From: Blepharisma japonicum
Lineage: Eukaryota; Ciliophora; Heterotrichea; Heterotrichida; Blepharismidae
Length of the DNA: 64,000 nucleotides
Assembly: GCA_949751835.1 (NCBI GenBank)
Contig: CATKHK010000020.1
Coordinates: 124,001 to 188,000 of the forward strand
Direction: 5' to 3'
In this document: piece after piece, positions 35,146-45,434 of the stretch
Layout: each line of letters opens with the position of its first letter
How positions within the stretch are numbered: position 1 is the first letter of the stretch
Program-made: the position numbers and the translations under genes
Notes under the pieces: model-generated
Databases searched by the model: none
What the model was told of the DNA's origin: nothing
Seen by the model: only the letters and a program-made list of their open reading frames with translations

Positions 35146-35496
35146 ATGGGAAATAAACATTCTGGAAGAGGTCAGCTTTCAGAGCGTTGCAGAGCACTAG
35201 CAGAAGAAATATTCAAAGAAATTGACATAGATGGGAGCTTAACTATAGATATGGAGGAAACAGCAAAGTGGTGGGATAAGAACTTTGCAATCGTCAATTC
35301 CAGAGCAATGTTTGAAAACGTTGACCGTGATCGTAATGGGACAATTGAGTTCGATGAATGAATAGACTTTTGGACAATGGTTAAGCATCAAGGTTACAGC
35401 GATGATGAGATATATGAAGAGCTGACTAACTTGAAAAATAGAGGATCATGGGTGCAATTTATTGGAACTCAAGTTCATGCTAAAGCAAAGGATTAA
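35146..35496 (+). CDS. myristoylatable two-EF-hand calcium-binding protein
   Basis: 116 aa with a TGA (Trp) at 35359 inside the second EF-hand's exit helix (FDEWIDFW). The N-terminus MGNKHSGRG is a good N-myristoylation site. Two canonical EF loops are visible: DIDGSLTIDMEE and DRDRNGTIEFDE, with calcium-ligand residues at positions 1, 3, 5, 7, 9 and 12. The short C-terminus ends VHAKAKD. Small myristoylated EF-hand proteins usually act as membrane-reversible calcium sensors; the partner here is unknown. Confidence 0.85.
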
Positions 35497-36045
35497 AAAA
35501 TATTTAGACAGAAAGCTATAAATAAGAAGGGAATTATAGTTTAAGAATCATAGAGATAGGGAATAGTAAATTAGGTGAAATTTTATTCAGGATTAGTTTT
35601 CATAAAATGATTTTTGCTTTAAAAATTATTTAGAATTATAAGGTTCATCGATTATGATAATCGCAATTATGATGTATGGATTAATGATTTTAATTTGATA
35701 ATTAATGAAGATTATTTAAGAAAACATGATATGATATTAAATTCATAATTTTTACTTAAATTCTAGAAAAATCTTATTTTAATGAAAGGGCTCAGCTTAA
35801 TTGATGAGATGAGTTGGTTATTAATTTTATAATGTGCATATTATATTTATCAAACAGAGTAGAACCTATTAAGCAAATAATGCCATTCATGTTTGGCCTT
35901 TAACTTTGTAATTAGAATTTATTTTTATCTTAAATTTTTGAATCAGAATATTTCATTTTATATATTGACAGCAGAGAAATATGGATAAATGAGAAAAAAA
36001 TCAATATTGTAAAAATAGAAAACCATAATAAATTAATTATTTAAT
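35497..36045. other. intergenic; small perfect hairpin
   Basis: About 550 bp between convergent genes. A perfect 6-bp stem with a 3-nt loop (CGATTA-TGA-TAATCG, near 35649) is the only structure I noted. A 37-codon stretch without ATG (ending LRKHDMILNS, TAA near 35747) looks mildly protein-like but cannot be supported as a gene. Confidence 0.4.
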
Positions 36046-37686
36046 TTACTCTAGGCTCTTCAAGCAGCTATATAGAAATTACTCCTCGCAAAGCTTTTGC
36101 CCATCGCAGCGTCCTTGACATTTTTTATGGATATTATGTCCACAATTTCCGATAACTATATTAATTTCATCAAGACTAGATAAAAATTACTCTGATTCGC
36201 ATGCCACACAAATTTCCCCTTTACTTTTCTCCAAATCTTTATCTTTTACCTTTTGGAAGAAAGCACTTGTCACTTCTTCTCCAATGTTTTGTCTATTTAA
36301 AACACTAGCCATCCTTGCTGATGTTTTTTCGGTTATAGAATCTTCGTTATCTTTAGTCACGTTACAGTCTTCTATTATTGGAATCTCTAAAATCTTCTTG
36401 CCCAATTTCGATTTTTCCAATTTATGCTGTCCTGGAAAAACTTGATGCTCAATTTTTCCAAACTTTTTCGAATATATTACACAATAAAAAACTGCCGCAA
36501 AAAATTCGCAAAATAAACTCACAATACTCAAAATTGGCCCATCTTCGGGGCAAAATGAAATATCGTCATCACTTGCTTTAACTCTACAATTTGTTCTATA
36601 TGATACCTCAGATAAATTAAACCAGCTAACTATTCCAATAAGATTAAATAAAACACATAAGCTCGGCCAAACATAATTCAATTCAGAAGCCCCAAATTGT
36701 TTTTTCAAGACAAGATGGAGAAGATGCTCAAGCCATAAAATTAAAAATAGCAAAGAAAAGGTGATCATTCAGCAATAAATGTAGCCTGCTTTAGACAGTT
36801 TATCAAATGCGGTGCATTCACGTTGAGTTATGGAGAGATCTGATTTACTAGCACAGGATGGGCCACTAATGCAATTATAATCTAGGTTGTGGATTGAGAT
36901 ACTGCTTTTACGATATGTGCTCATGCCTATAATGGTGCCGGTCATTGTTTTGGGGGACTGGAAACTTATCCAGTCCCAGCCAAGCGCTAGGCCTGTAAAT
37001 AGAGCACTTAGGAGAATGGCAACTGCTACTTTACCATTCATTAAGATATAGCCATTTTCTAGCCCTTTAAGTACTTTTTCTTTATCTTCTTCTTTATTTC
37101 GGAAAATTATAGCTAAAATTACAAATCCGCACCCAATTACACTTAAAATGAGCGAGGAAAATAGGTAATTTGGTCCATCACTATTACAAATGTTCTCGTT
37201 ATTGTCACAATTTGAGCTAATTTTTGATTGGCTAATTTCAATATAACTTAAAAATCCAGCAAATTTCGATGAAATAAGTACCCCTATTAGTGTATACAAA
37301 ATCCACAATTTTCCATAGCCCTTTCTAAAAAGCATATAAAAAAGTCTCTCAAGAATTAGGATAGTAAATAAGCCTGCTATAACTTCGCTAGAAATAACAC
37401 TTGAGCGAGCTCTCATTAGTTTTCTACCAATTGAACAAAGTTCAGATGACGAATCTTCCTTGCAAGAAATAGCAGCTAAGCAGTTAGGGCTAGTATTTTT
37501 ATATTTCACAGGGCAATCATCGCAATCGAACATCCCATAATTGAACGTCTCCTCATTATAAGAGAAAGAATTTCAGGTAGGAGTTAAAATGCTGGCAAAA
37601 GAAATAAACAGACTTGTCGTCAAAATAAGCGAAGACGAGACTACTGCAGAAAAGAAACCAATAGAATGGCTGAATATAAGCTTCAT
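36046..37686 (-). CDS. multi-span membrane RING-finger protein with an internally duplicated four-helix module
   Basis: 536 aa from ATG 37684-37686. TGA Trp codons occur at 37573 and 36769; two 15-nt introns lie at 36176-36190 and 36068-36082, and the final exon is 22 nt. About eight hydrophobic helices are seen. Residues ~10-235 and ~240-425 repeat the same plan: helix, W-x-SF, a Cys-rich lumenal loop, three helices, with a Cys...C-x-x-DGP loop before the last helix (NICNSDGPNYLFSS versus SFCPEDGPILSIVS). The C-terminus, revealed only after intron removal, is a RING-like finger: ICVACESDL...NCGHNIHKKC...LCEDC (C2-H2-C4 spacing). Inferred: a membrane-anchored E3 ubiquitin ligase. I do not recognise the membrane family. 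Confidence 0.82.
36068..36190 (-). other. two 15-nt introns bracketing the RING-encoding exon
   Basis: On the minus strand GTAATTTTTATCTAG (36176-36190) and GTAATTTCTATATAG (36068-36082). Without splicing the first, translation would end in TAA right after CESE and the RING finger would be lost. With both removed the exons sum to 537 codons in frame. Confidence 0.85.
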
Positions 37687-37985
37687 ATATTTATATTTGG
37701 CTTTAAATTTCCATGATGGAGAATTTATTCCGAAAATAAAGATTTATGCATATTTTCATTCATATCATAATCTTCATTATTAACTAAGGTGGCTCTTTAC
37801 CGTTATAAAAGACTTTCATTGAAATTATAGCTAATATGAAAGATTTCTATAATCCTACAAAATTTATTTACACAAAGCTGCACTCTTAATTTTTATCACT
37901 TATTTAATTTTCCTTTACCATTAGTAATCCATCCATAGTATGGTATATTCCATATATACAAAAATCCAAATCTCGAATCATAATA

Positions 37986-38927
37986 ATGGATCCAGATCAG
38001 ATAAGTGCTAAATTCCAAGAAAATCTTGAAGCACCCAACACATCTCCAGCTCATGCCTCAATTAGGACACTCACCCAAGTAATTGAAGCAAGCACAGAGC
38101 AAACAGTTCAAGGTCTTTCGAAAGAGCTTGAAAGAGCAGCATCCATTCTATATAATGTTGCAGAAAGCCAAAGCAAAATATTAGGAAGAACTCCCTTATC
38201 AGTTATAGCTGGCTGTGACATGTTTAGGCATCATACCTCTAAAACACTTGCAGCATTAGATTACGACGATTTTCCTAAGCTTAAAGCAAAACTGGTAGAG
38301 CGTGGATATTACTTATCAGAAACTAGGCCAGCGTTTTTGAAGAGAATAGCTGATATGGCAATTTGCTGCTTTAAAGACAACCAAAGCGTGCTGGTCCATG
38401 GATACTCAAATGTAGTAAATCATATTTTGGTGAAAGCTGCTGAGCAATTTCATATAACAGTGATAGTGACTGAGTGTAGGCCGTTTTGTGAAGGCTATAT
38501 TATGTGTGAAGAATTAAAAAAACATAACATCCAATTTACGCTGATAATGGACAACGCTGTAGCCAGTGTTATGGATGGTATTGACATGGTTATGGTAGGT
38601 GCTGAAGCTGTTGTTGAAAGTGGAGGAGTTATCAATAGAATTGGCACTTATGGTATCGGTTTAATTGCAAAGTTTTTCAAAAAACCTTTATATGTATGCA
38701 CAGAGAGTTTGAAATTTGTAAGAATGTTCCCACTAAGCCAGCGAGATTTGCCACAATGCACAAAATGTTCCTGTGCACCCATACAAGCCTGCAAAGGCGT
38801 AGAAAATATCGATATAACTGTATGTGATTTGACGCCTCCTGAGCTAATATCACTAATGTTTACAGACTTAGGAATTCTAACACCTTCAGCTATTTCTGAC
38901 GAGTTAATAATGCTTTATAACCAATAA
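37986..38927 (+). CDS. EIF2B1: translation initiation factor eIF2B subunit alpha
   Basis: 313 aa, close to the human length. The eIF2B-alpha/beta/delta family core is clear: SVLVHGYSNVV, VIVTECRPFCEGY, FTLIMDNAVASVM, DMVMVGAEAVVESGGVINRIGTY, KPLYVCTESLKF, and the C-terminal LTPPELISLMFTDLGILTPSA. Known: the alpha subunit helps assemble the decameric eIF2B guanine-nucleotide exchange factor and senses phosphorylated eIF2 in the cytosol. There is no TGA and no intron. A short Cys-rich insert (CTKCSCAPIQAC) before the C-terminal motif is unusual. It converges on the next gene with 15 bp between stops. Confidence 0.95.
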   Translation: MDPDQISAKFQENLEAPNTSPAHASIRTLTQVIEASTEQTVQGLSKELERAASILYNVAESQSKILGRTPLSVIAGCDMFRHHTSKTLAALDYDDFPKLKAKLVERGYYLSETRPAFLKRIADMAICCFKDNQSVLVHGYSNVVNHILVKAAEQFHITVIVTECRPFCEGYIMCEELKKHNIQFTLIMDNAVASVMDGIDMVMVGAEAVVESGGVINRIGTYGIGLIAKFFKKPLYVCTESLKFVRMFPLSQRDLPQCTKCSCAPIQACKGVENIDITVCDLTPPELISLMFTDLGILTPSAISDELIMLYNQ

Positions 38928-38942
38928 TCTAGGCTTATTTTG

Positions 38943-39938
38943 TTAAACACAAGAATTAATTAATTTATTCAGCTTGTTTCTCAGTATAAGCATTTTTTGC
39001 AAAACCGGCTTGATTTTTGGTGGGATATTTGGCTGTAAAATAGTAAGGGCACTTAAAGAAAACAGCAGCTTTGACCTTTTCGCGAGAATTTTAAACCTTC
39101 TTCAGCATTGGTTGTCAGTCCTTAGTTTTACTAATTTAGCGATTTTGCTTCAGCGTTTCCCTAGATAGCAGACTCCTAAAATCAGTCTAATGTCTTCACT
39201 TTCACTTCAGCTTGTAGAATTTACTTCAGGACTTAAAATATTGCAGTATCTTTCTCTACATTGAATATCTGTTCTATGTGGCACATATTCAGCGATCAAA
39301 TTTCAGTTGCCTCCAAATACTTTTACTGCTAAAGCAAGCTTGATGTCTTCTTCTTTGTCCCACTTTCCTCTGTGAATATTTGGGTGAATTGTCTTCATTC
39401 ATCGATGATAGCATTGCGAATTTGTTTTCCCATCAACACAATTAGAAATTTCTCGTCAATTATTTATTCCATATTTTGCGACAGCATGATGAAGCTGGAA
39501 ATCTTCATCTTTAGATCAGGATAAAGTCCGAATAAAAACAGGTGATTTTCTATAATGCTTTTCGTACATACGGAAACAATCTATTTTTGTCTTGTTTAAT
39601 GATATTGAGATCTCTGCCCAGTTTGGACCTTGCTTATCGTAGGAAGATTTTAATGCTGAAAGCTCGGATGCCGAAAATTCTTTTGTGGAAGCCAGTGATG
39701 GAGTTTTAAATTTCTTTAAAAATTGCTGAAGTTTGAAACAAGGGTGAATTGGGATTTTTGGCTTTGGTGGCTTTTTTGGTCTCTCTGGGGTATTTTTTTT
39801 GTTTTTTTGGCGTTTTATAATAGATATTGTTTTAAGCTTTTTGTCTAGCTCAATTAAGTAGTTTCTTAAATAATTCTGATAAGCCCTGGAAGCTCGTATA
39901 GACTGAAAAATATTTCTTAGAATTTCCAATTCATTCAT
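38943..39938 (-). CDS. SNAPC4-like: multi-repeat Myb protein, SNAPC4 (SNAP190)-like
   Basis: 331 aa with seven TGA codons read as Trp, five of them on the spaced Trp residues that define Myb repeats. After a basic N-terminal ~90 residues come four repeats at about 92-300: GPNWAEISISL; WSKDEDFQLHHAV...NNWREISNCV...CYHRW; WDKEEDIKLALAV...GNWNLIAEYV; WSESEDIRLILGV...KRWSKIAKLV...QCWRRF. Human SNAPC4 has 4.5 Myb repeats and recognises the proximal sequence element of snRNA promoters; the repeat number and divergent first repeat fit. c-Myb-like proteins are the alternative. Nuclear. Confidence 0.88.
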
Positions 39939-39964
39939 AAAATTATTATTCTAATTATTTTTAA

Positions 39965-41278
39965 TTAAGAGAAAGAAGGATTAAGAAGCATATTTTCTCT
40001 TTTTGGTCCTACCCCAACCCATGAGATTGGCACTCCTGTGACTTCAGTGATTTTATCAAGATATTTTTTGGCATTCGTAGGAAGACTATTCCAATTTTCA
40101 ATTTTTGTTGTATCGCATTTTCACCCTTTGAGAGTCTCATATTGGACTTGGACTCTACTTAAATCTTCTAAATTGCTTGGCATTGTATATATTGGGCTTC
40201 CATCAAGCATATATCCAACTCCAATTCTGACTTCGTCTAGCTCATCAAGAATATCAAGTTTGGTGATGTTAATGGAGGTATAATTATTGATCATATGGGT
40301 ATATTTCACAACCATTAAATCAAGCCAGCCGCATCTTCTTTTCCTTCCTGTAGTAACTCCAACTTCTTGTCCTTTGGTCTGCAAGTGGTCTCCTATACCT
40401 CCAATGATTTCAGTTGGAAAAGGCCCAGCCCCTACTCTTGTTGTATATGCTTTAACAACTCCTATAGCAGATTCAATTTTAGATGGCGCAATGCCAAGCC
40501 CTGAGCTGATCCCAGCTACTCCAGTAGAGCTTGATGTAACGTATGGCCACGATCCATAGTCTACATCTAACATTAATGCATTCGCTCCTTCACAAATTAG
40601 TCTTTTTCCATCATTCAATCCTTTATTTACTAAATAGACAGTATCTACTATCATAGGCCTGATTTCGCGGCTTAGTTTTTGAAATCCGTCAAGTTCTGTA
40701 GCACGATCTATTTTAAGGTCATAGGCATGCTCAAAGAAATCAACAACTCTGTCATATTTGTGAACAAAAGAGTCCCAGTGGAGTAAATCGCCAACTCTTA
40801 GCCCAATTCTCATCATTTTGGTGGTATATGTTGGGCCGATTCCACGCTTTGTAGTTCCGATGCCTTCAGAGCCACGCGATCTTTCTTGAGCACCATCTGC
40901 TTCTATATGAGCTTGAGTTACGATATGAGCTCTATCAGAAACAAAAATTCTGTCACGGCAAGTAATTCCTGCTGCTTCTACTTGCTTGATTTCTTCAAGC
41001 ATTGTAGGAAAATGCATAACCACACCGTTTCCTAGTATATTGTGAGTGCGTGGGTAGAGGACTCCACATGGTAAGAGATGAAAACCAAACTTAACGCCAT
41101 TTGCATGGACGGTATGGCCAGCATTGGCGCCTCCATTAAAACGTCCAACCATATCATAGTCTCTAGCAAGAATATCAACTAGTTTTCCTTTTCCTTCATC
41201 ACCCCATTGACTTCCAACAACTGTGCAAACTTTACTATGCCTTCCAGTTTTGCAGAATGAAAAAGCACGCCTGAGCAT
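39965..41278 (-). CDS. ADSS: adenylosuccinate synthetase
   Basis: 437 aa, family-typical length. It converts IMP, aspartate and GTP to adenylosuccinate in de novo and salvage AMP synthesis. Seen: GTP loop GSQWGDEGKGK (23-33), NGGANAGHT, GIGPTYTTK, GANALMLDVDYGSWPYVTSS, TTGRKRRCGWLDL. The C-terminal family motif is joined across a TGA codon at 40121 that encodes the usual Trp (LKGW), followed by WNSLPTNAKKY and VPISWVGVGPKR. The N-terminus (MLRRAFSFCKTGRHSK) is a basic, Ser/Phe-containing extension resembling a mitochondrial presequence. It is divergent from SHMT. Confidence 0.96.
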
Positions 41279-41583
41279 TTTTATTTTCTTTATTGGTCAA
41301 TTATTGAGATTCTCTATAGAGAATTACAAGAATTTTTATTATTAATAAAATAATAACAGTCGCCTTTATTGATTATTTTAACTTAAATTGTTTAAAGCCT
41401 AATATCAAAATAAATAAAATAGGTTTAGTCATATATTAAAATCCATAGTTTATTAAAGACCCATTTAGATCTCATTTAAACTTTTAGTTTATTAAAAATC
41501 ATTTAAGTCTCATTTAAGCTTCTCCTAGAGCTTAATTCACAACTTGCTTTCATAAATCTTGAAAAAATGTGGACTGATAATAA
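41279..41583. promoter_or_regulatory. shared divergent promoter region of ADSS and SHMT
   Basis: About 305 bp between the divergent start codons. It is AT-rich and holds an imperfect direct repeat of about 39 nt at 41447-41485 and 41486-41520 (both start AGTTTATTAAA and contain TCTCATTTAA). The duplicated block is a candidate shared regulatory element; this is inference. Confidence 0.45.
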
Positions 41584-42999
41584 ATGTTGAGAACCATCTT
41601 CAGAAGCATATCAGTTGATGCCCAAAAACTCAACACTCCCTTAAAGCTCTGGGATCCAGAAATTGATGCCATAATTTCAAGCGAAAAAGAACGTCAAAGA
41701 AATTGCGTAAATTTAATTGCTTCAGAAAATTTCACCTCAAGAGCTGTACTTGAAGCTTTAGGATCTATTATGACTAACAAGTATTCTGAAGGGTATCCAG
41801 GGGCTAGATATTATGGAGGCAACGAGTTTATTGACAAAGCTGAAAATTTGTGCAGATCCCGTGCTTTGCAAGTATACAGGCTTGATAGCGAAAAATGGGG
41901 AGTCAATGTGCAGCCACTTTCGGGGTCTCCATGCAATTTTTATGTGTATACTGCAATTTTAGGCCCACATGAAAGAATGATGGGGTTGGATCTTGCTCAT
42001 GGTGGCCATTTATCACACGGATATAGAACTGAGGCTAAAAAAGTATCAGCAACTTCTATTTATTTTGAAAATTTACCATACAGAGTTAATGAAACTACAG
42101 GAATTATTGATTATGATAAACTGGAAGAAAATGCGAAACTTTACAGGCCAAAATTAATTGTTGGAGGGTACAGTGCTTATCCAAGAGATTATGACTTTGC
42201 TAGAATAAGAAAAATCTGTGACGAGACTGGGGCTTTATTTATGTATGATATGGCCCATACTAGTGGAATTGTAGCTGCAAATGTTGGGCTAAGGGATCCA
42301 TTCCAATATGCTGATATAGTGACAACAACTACTCATAAAAGCTTAAGAGGTCCTAGAGGTGCAATGATTTTCTATAGAAAAGGATCATATAAAGACAAAA
42401 AAGGCAATGATGTCCCATACGACTTGCAACAAAAAATTGATTTTGCTGTATTTCCAGGCCATCAAGGTGGCCCACACAATCATACCATAACTGCCTTAGC
42501 TGTTGCATTAAAAGAAGCCCTTTCTCCAGAATTTAAAGAATATCAAGCCCAAGTCCTTAAAAACTCCCAAGTTTTAGCAGGAGAATTGCTATCATTAGGA
42601 TTTAATTTAGTATCAGGAGGAACTGATAATCATCTAATGCTCGTTGACTTAAGAAACCGAGGGATTGATGGAGCTAGGTTTGAAAAAGTGTTAGACAAGG
42701 TCAGTATTGTTGCTAATAAAAATACAATTCCTACAGATAAAAACGCTTTAGTACCAAGTGGAGTTAGACTGGGAACTCCAGCTATGACTAGCAGAGGATT
42801 TATGGAAGGTGAATATAAAAAAGTGGCTGGATTTATTAATAGATGTGCAAAGATCACTAAAGAAATTAACGAAAAAGCACCAGGGAAAAAAGTTGCTGAT
42901 TTTAATGCATTTTTAAATAGTCAGCAGTGGCCTGCTGTTGCTGAACTTAAAAGTGAAGTTGAAAGTTTGGCTTCTTCTTTCCCAACAATTGGGTATTAA
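41584..42999 (+). CDS. SHMT: serine hydroxymethyltransferase, probably mitochondrial
   Basis: 471 aa. It interconverts serine and glycine with transfer of a one-carbon unit to tetrahydrofolate, PLP-dependent. Seen: [62 protein letters not shown], the PLP-lysine motif [14 protein letters not shown] near residue 250, and GGPHNHT. The N-terminus ([16 protein letters not shown]) is basic, hydrophobic and Ser-containing, typical of a mitochondrial presequence. All Trp codons are TGG and there is no intron. It is paired head-to-head with ADSS; both enzymes feed purine synthesis. Confidence 0.97.
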   Translation: MLRTIFRSISVDAQKLNTPLKLWDPEIDAIISSEKERQRNCVNLIASENFTSRAVLEALGSIMTNKYSEGYPGARYYGGNEFIDKAENLCRSRALQVYRLDSEKWGVNVQPLSGSPCNFYVYTAILGPHERMMGLDLAHGGHLSHGYRTEAKKVSATSIYFENLPYRVNETTGIIDYDKLEENAKLYRPKLIVGGYSAYPRDYDFARIRKICDETGALFMYDMAHTSGIVAANVGLRDPFQYADIVTTTTHKSLRGPRGAMIFYRKGSYKDKKGNDVPYDLQQKIDFAVFPGHQGGPHNHTITALAVALKEALSPEFKEYQAQVLKNSQVLAGELLSLGFNLVSGGTDNHLMLVDLRNRGIDGARFEKVLDKVSIVANKNTIPTDKNALVPSGVRLGTPAMTSRGFMEGEYKKVAGFINRCAKITKEINEKAPGKKVADFNAFLNSQQWPAVAELKSEVESLASSFPTIGY

Positions 43000-43111
43000 C
43001 TTAATAAATTTGATTATGAAACTAGGCTAATTTTATGTAAGACTATATTTTTAAATAAACCATAAAAGCAATATAAAAATTTTCCTAACAAAACTATGTT
43101 TATGTGTAATT

Positions 43112-43555
43112 TTATTCTGTGAATCTATAATAATAAACCTTTTCGCCTTTCTTTATAAACCTATAAAAATCCAGCTTGATCTTGAACGCCATTTTTGCCA
43201 TATCTTCATTATATTTTCCATTACTTTCTCTATATCGTTCCAAAATGACCTTTTTTAATTCCTTTTTATCCGCTCCTTTCGCTCCTTTTTCCTTCAAATA
43301 ATATTTTATTTCATTTCTCCATCCTTTAAATACCCTCACTTTTTTCTTCTCTTCTTTTGGTTTATGAAATTTCCCAAAATATTTTTCGCTTTCCGTAATG
43401 CAGCTTGTATGTTTATCAAACTCAAACCCCTTGAAATCTTTTGCACAGTCTATACAGGTAAATGTCCAAGCATTTGGGCAAACAGTCTCGCAGTGCTTAT
43501 TTACTTGATTTTTCTTAAGAGTAGCTTGGCACGCACCACATATAAACGTGACCAT
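43112..43555 (-). CDS. LYAR-like: LYAR-type C2HC zinc-finger nucleolar protein
   Basis: 147 aa from the ATG at 43553-43555; a longer open frame upstream has no conserved residues. The N-terminus VTFICGACQATLKKNQVNKH...CPNAWTFTCIDC...FDKHTSCITESEKYFG carries the paired LYAR fingers with the family's Cys and His spacing. A basic linker (PKEEKKKVRVFKGW) and a winged-helix-like C-terminus of Lys-rich helices follow. Known: LYAR acts in the nucleolus in ribosome biogenesis. It lies directly downstream of IFT56 on the same strand, with 17 bp between that gene's stop and this start. Confidence 0.9.
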   Translation of the reverse strand: MVTFICGACQATLKKNQVNKHCETVCPNAWTFTCIDCAKDFKGFEFDKHTSCITESEKYFGKFHKPKEEKKKVRVFKGWRNEIKYYLKEKGAKGADKKELKKVILERYRESNGKYNEDMAKMAFKIKLDFYRFIKKGEKVYYYRFTE

Positions 43556-43572
43556 TTTTATTACTAAATTAT

Positions 43573-45243
43573 TTAGACTTTTACTCCGTTTTCTTTGGCC
43601 CATTTATTGATGACTCTTACGATGTATTCTACCTGCGGGTTGTTGGTGTTTCTTAAAATTTCAACAGTTTCGACAAGTCTGTCTTTACTTTCTTTGCCTG
43701 CCACTACCATTTGAAAAACGCCAACAGCTGCCCCTCTTTTGCCTTCCCAGTACTCCGGATCTGGGTCAAGTCTTTCTAATACATCAAAAGCTTTGAGGGA
43801 ATAATAAAATTGCCCCATTCGGTAGCAGTCATTTGCAATAAGCTGTAATAATGAAAAAGATTCATTGGAATTTTCCATATTGAAATAAATACTCCAAGCC
43901 ATGCTAGGTTTTCCATTCATTATATAAGCTCTGCACAGTCAAGTTATATATGCATAATCCATCTTAAGTCTTTCATTTTGAATTAGCGATAAAGATTCTT
44001 CTGCGTCTTTATATTCACCTGCAGCAGCTGATGCAATTCCAAAATTCCAGTTAAAATCGTCATCGTTTGGAAAATAAGCTTTAACGGATTTAAGATAAAC
44101 AAGAACGTCTTCAAACTGCTGAAGCAAAAAGAAACAAGACGCCATACATTGGCGACCTGGAATTGTATCACATTCGCTAGCTGAAGCTCCGACAAGCTGG
44201 AAAAGGGTTTGAGCAAGCTTAAGGTGTTCACGATTTTCTGTTTCTTGACCGAGCATAGCATAGACAACACCTTTTAATATATATTCCCTAGGAACAGTCG
44301 GCTCCACATCTTTTATAAGTTTAAACGCTTCTTGGACTTCATCATTTCTTAAATGATAAATCACCAAATTTAGCCTAGCTTCCGGTATAATGTCTATTAA
44401 CGGTGGCAAAACCTGCAACGCATTTTCTCCATTTCTGAAAACAACCTGGTTATGTCTCAGCAAATCACTATCATTAAATACATTTCCACTTTCAGCAGAC
44501 GAATTAATTCCTTTAAGCTCTTGCTCAGCTGCTTTCCCATTAAAAAGCTGGAATTGGTTACATGCTTTTAAGTTAACTGCAATTACACTATCAGGGAATT
44601 GATTTAAATAGACTTGTAAGATTTCGTTACTGACCTCGAAATAGTCTAACTTGTAATAGCATAATGCTACATATACGTTGAGAGCATTAAAATCTCGATT
44701 GTCGAGGAGTAGTTTTTTATAAATATCATTGGCTTCATCAAAATGACTTCTTAAGTAGTGTATTGCTGCCATACAAAGTTGATCAGGAGTACTTTGGCCG
44801 ATTTTTTGATGGTAAACTAATACAGCATTTTCATCACCTCGTTTGTGGGCTATATGAAACATGAGGCGAATTAGTAATGGAGTTTCAGGAGCTTTGGCGC
44901 ATTCACCGTATGCTTCATCATATTGACAGAGGGCATAATAGCAGCATGCTTTATAAATATGAAGTTCAGGAGAATAGCTTGGATTTTTCATAAGCTCATC
45001 ATAAGCTTCTATAGCTTTTTTATACTCGCCAGCATGAAAAGCTGAATATGCTAGCCATAATAAAAGTTTTTCATCACGAGCAGCAGATTTTTGAATTTCA
45101 AGGAATGTTAAAGCGCCTAAGAAGTCTCTGTCATCAATAAATGATTGCAGCTTAGGCATTTGCTGTTCTTTTCTTGGTGCATTTGGAACAGCGGCTTGTT
45201 GGCTTGCTTTATGCTTTGATAATGATGATAAAGGTCTGATCAT
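43573..45243 (-). CDS. IFT56: intraflagellar transport protein IFT56 (TTC26/DYF-13)
   Basis: 556 aa, matching the usual length. It is a TPR-rich IFT-B subunit that carries motility proteins into cilia. Many long segments match the human protein as I recall it: [85 protein letters not shown]. One TGA (43939) encodes the Trp of [15 protein letters not shown], where animals also have Trp. No intron. The N-terminal ~30 residues are poorly conserved. A motile-cilia role is expected in a ciliate. Confidence 0.97.
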
Positions 45244-45434
45244 TTATATTGTTTAAATTGCTAAAAATGAGGTTAACTTTCAGATTATTATGAAAATTAT
45301 AATTATTTATCAAGATTTGCAAATTATTAATTAAAACCAAATAATCAATTTTAGTGAATTTACAATCAATAATAAAATGCCTAAGATCTTAAATTAATGT
45401 ACAAAATTAAATCTATCAAGCTTTTATAATTATT

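Noticed and set aside
35649-35663. Perfect 6-bp hairpin as a transcription terminator
   Set aside because: It is isolated, AT-rich and short; eukaryotic genes here end without such hairpins and chance occurrence is likely.
37589-37783. 64-aa plus-strand ORF
   Set aside because: It overlaps the true N-terminus (signal-anchor helix) of the membrane RING gene on the other strand.
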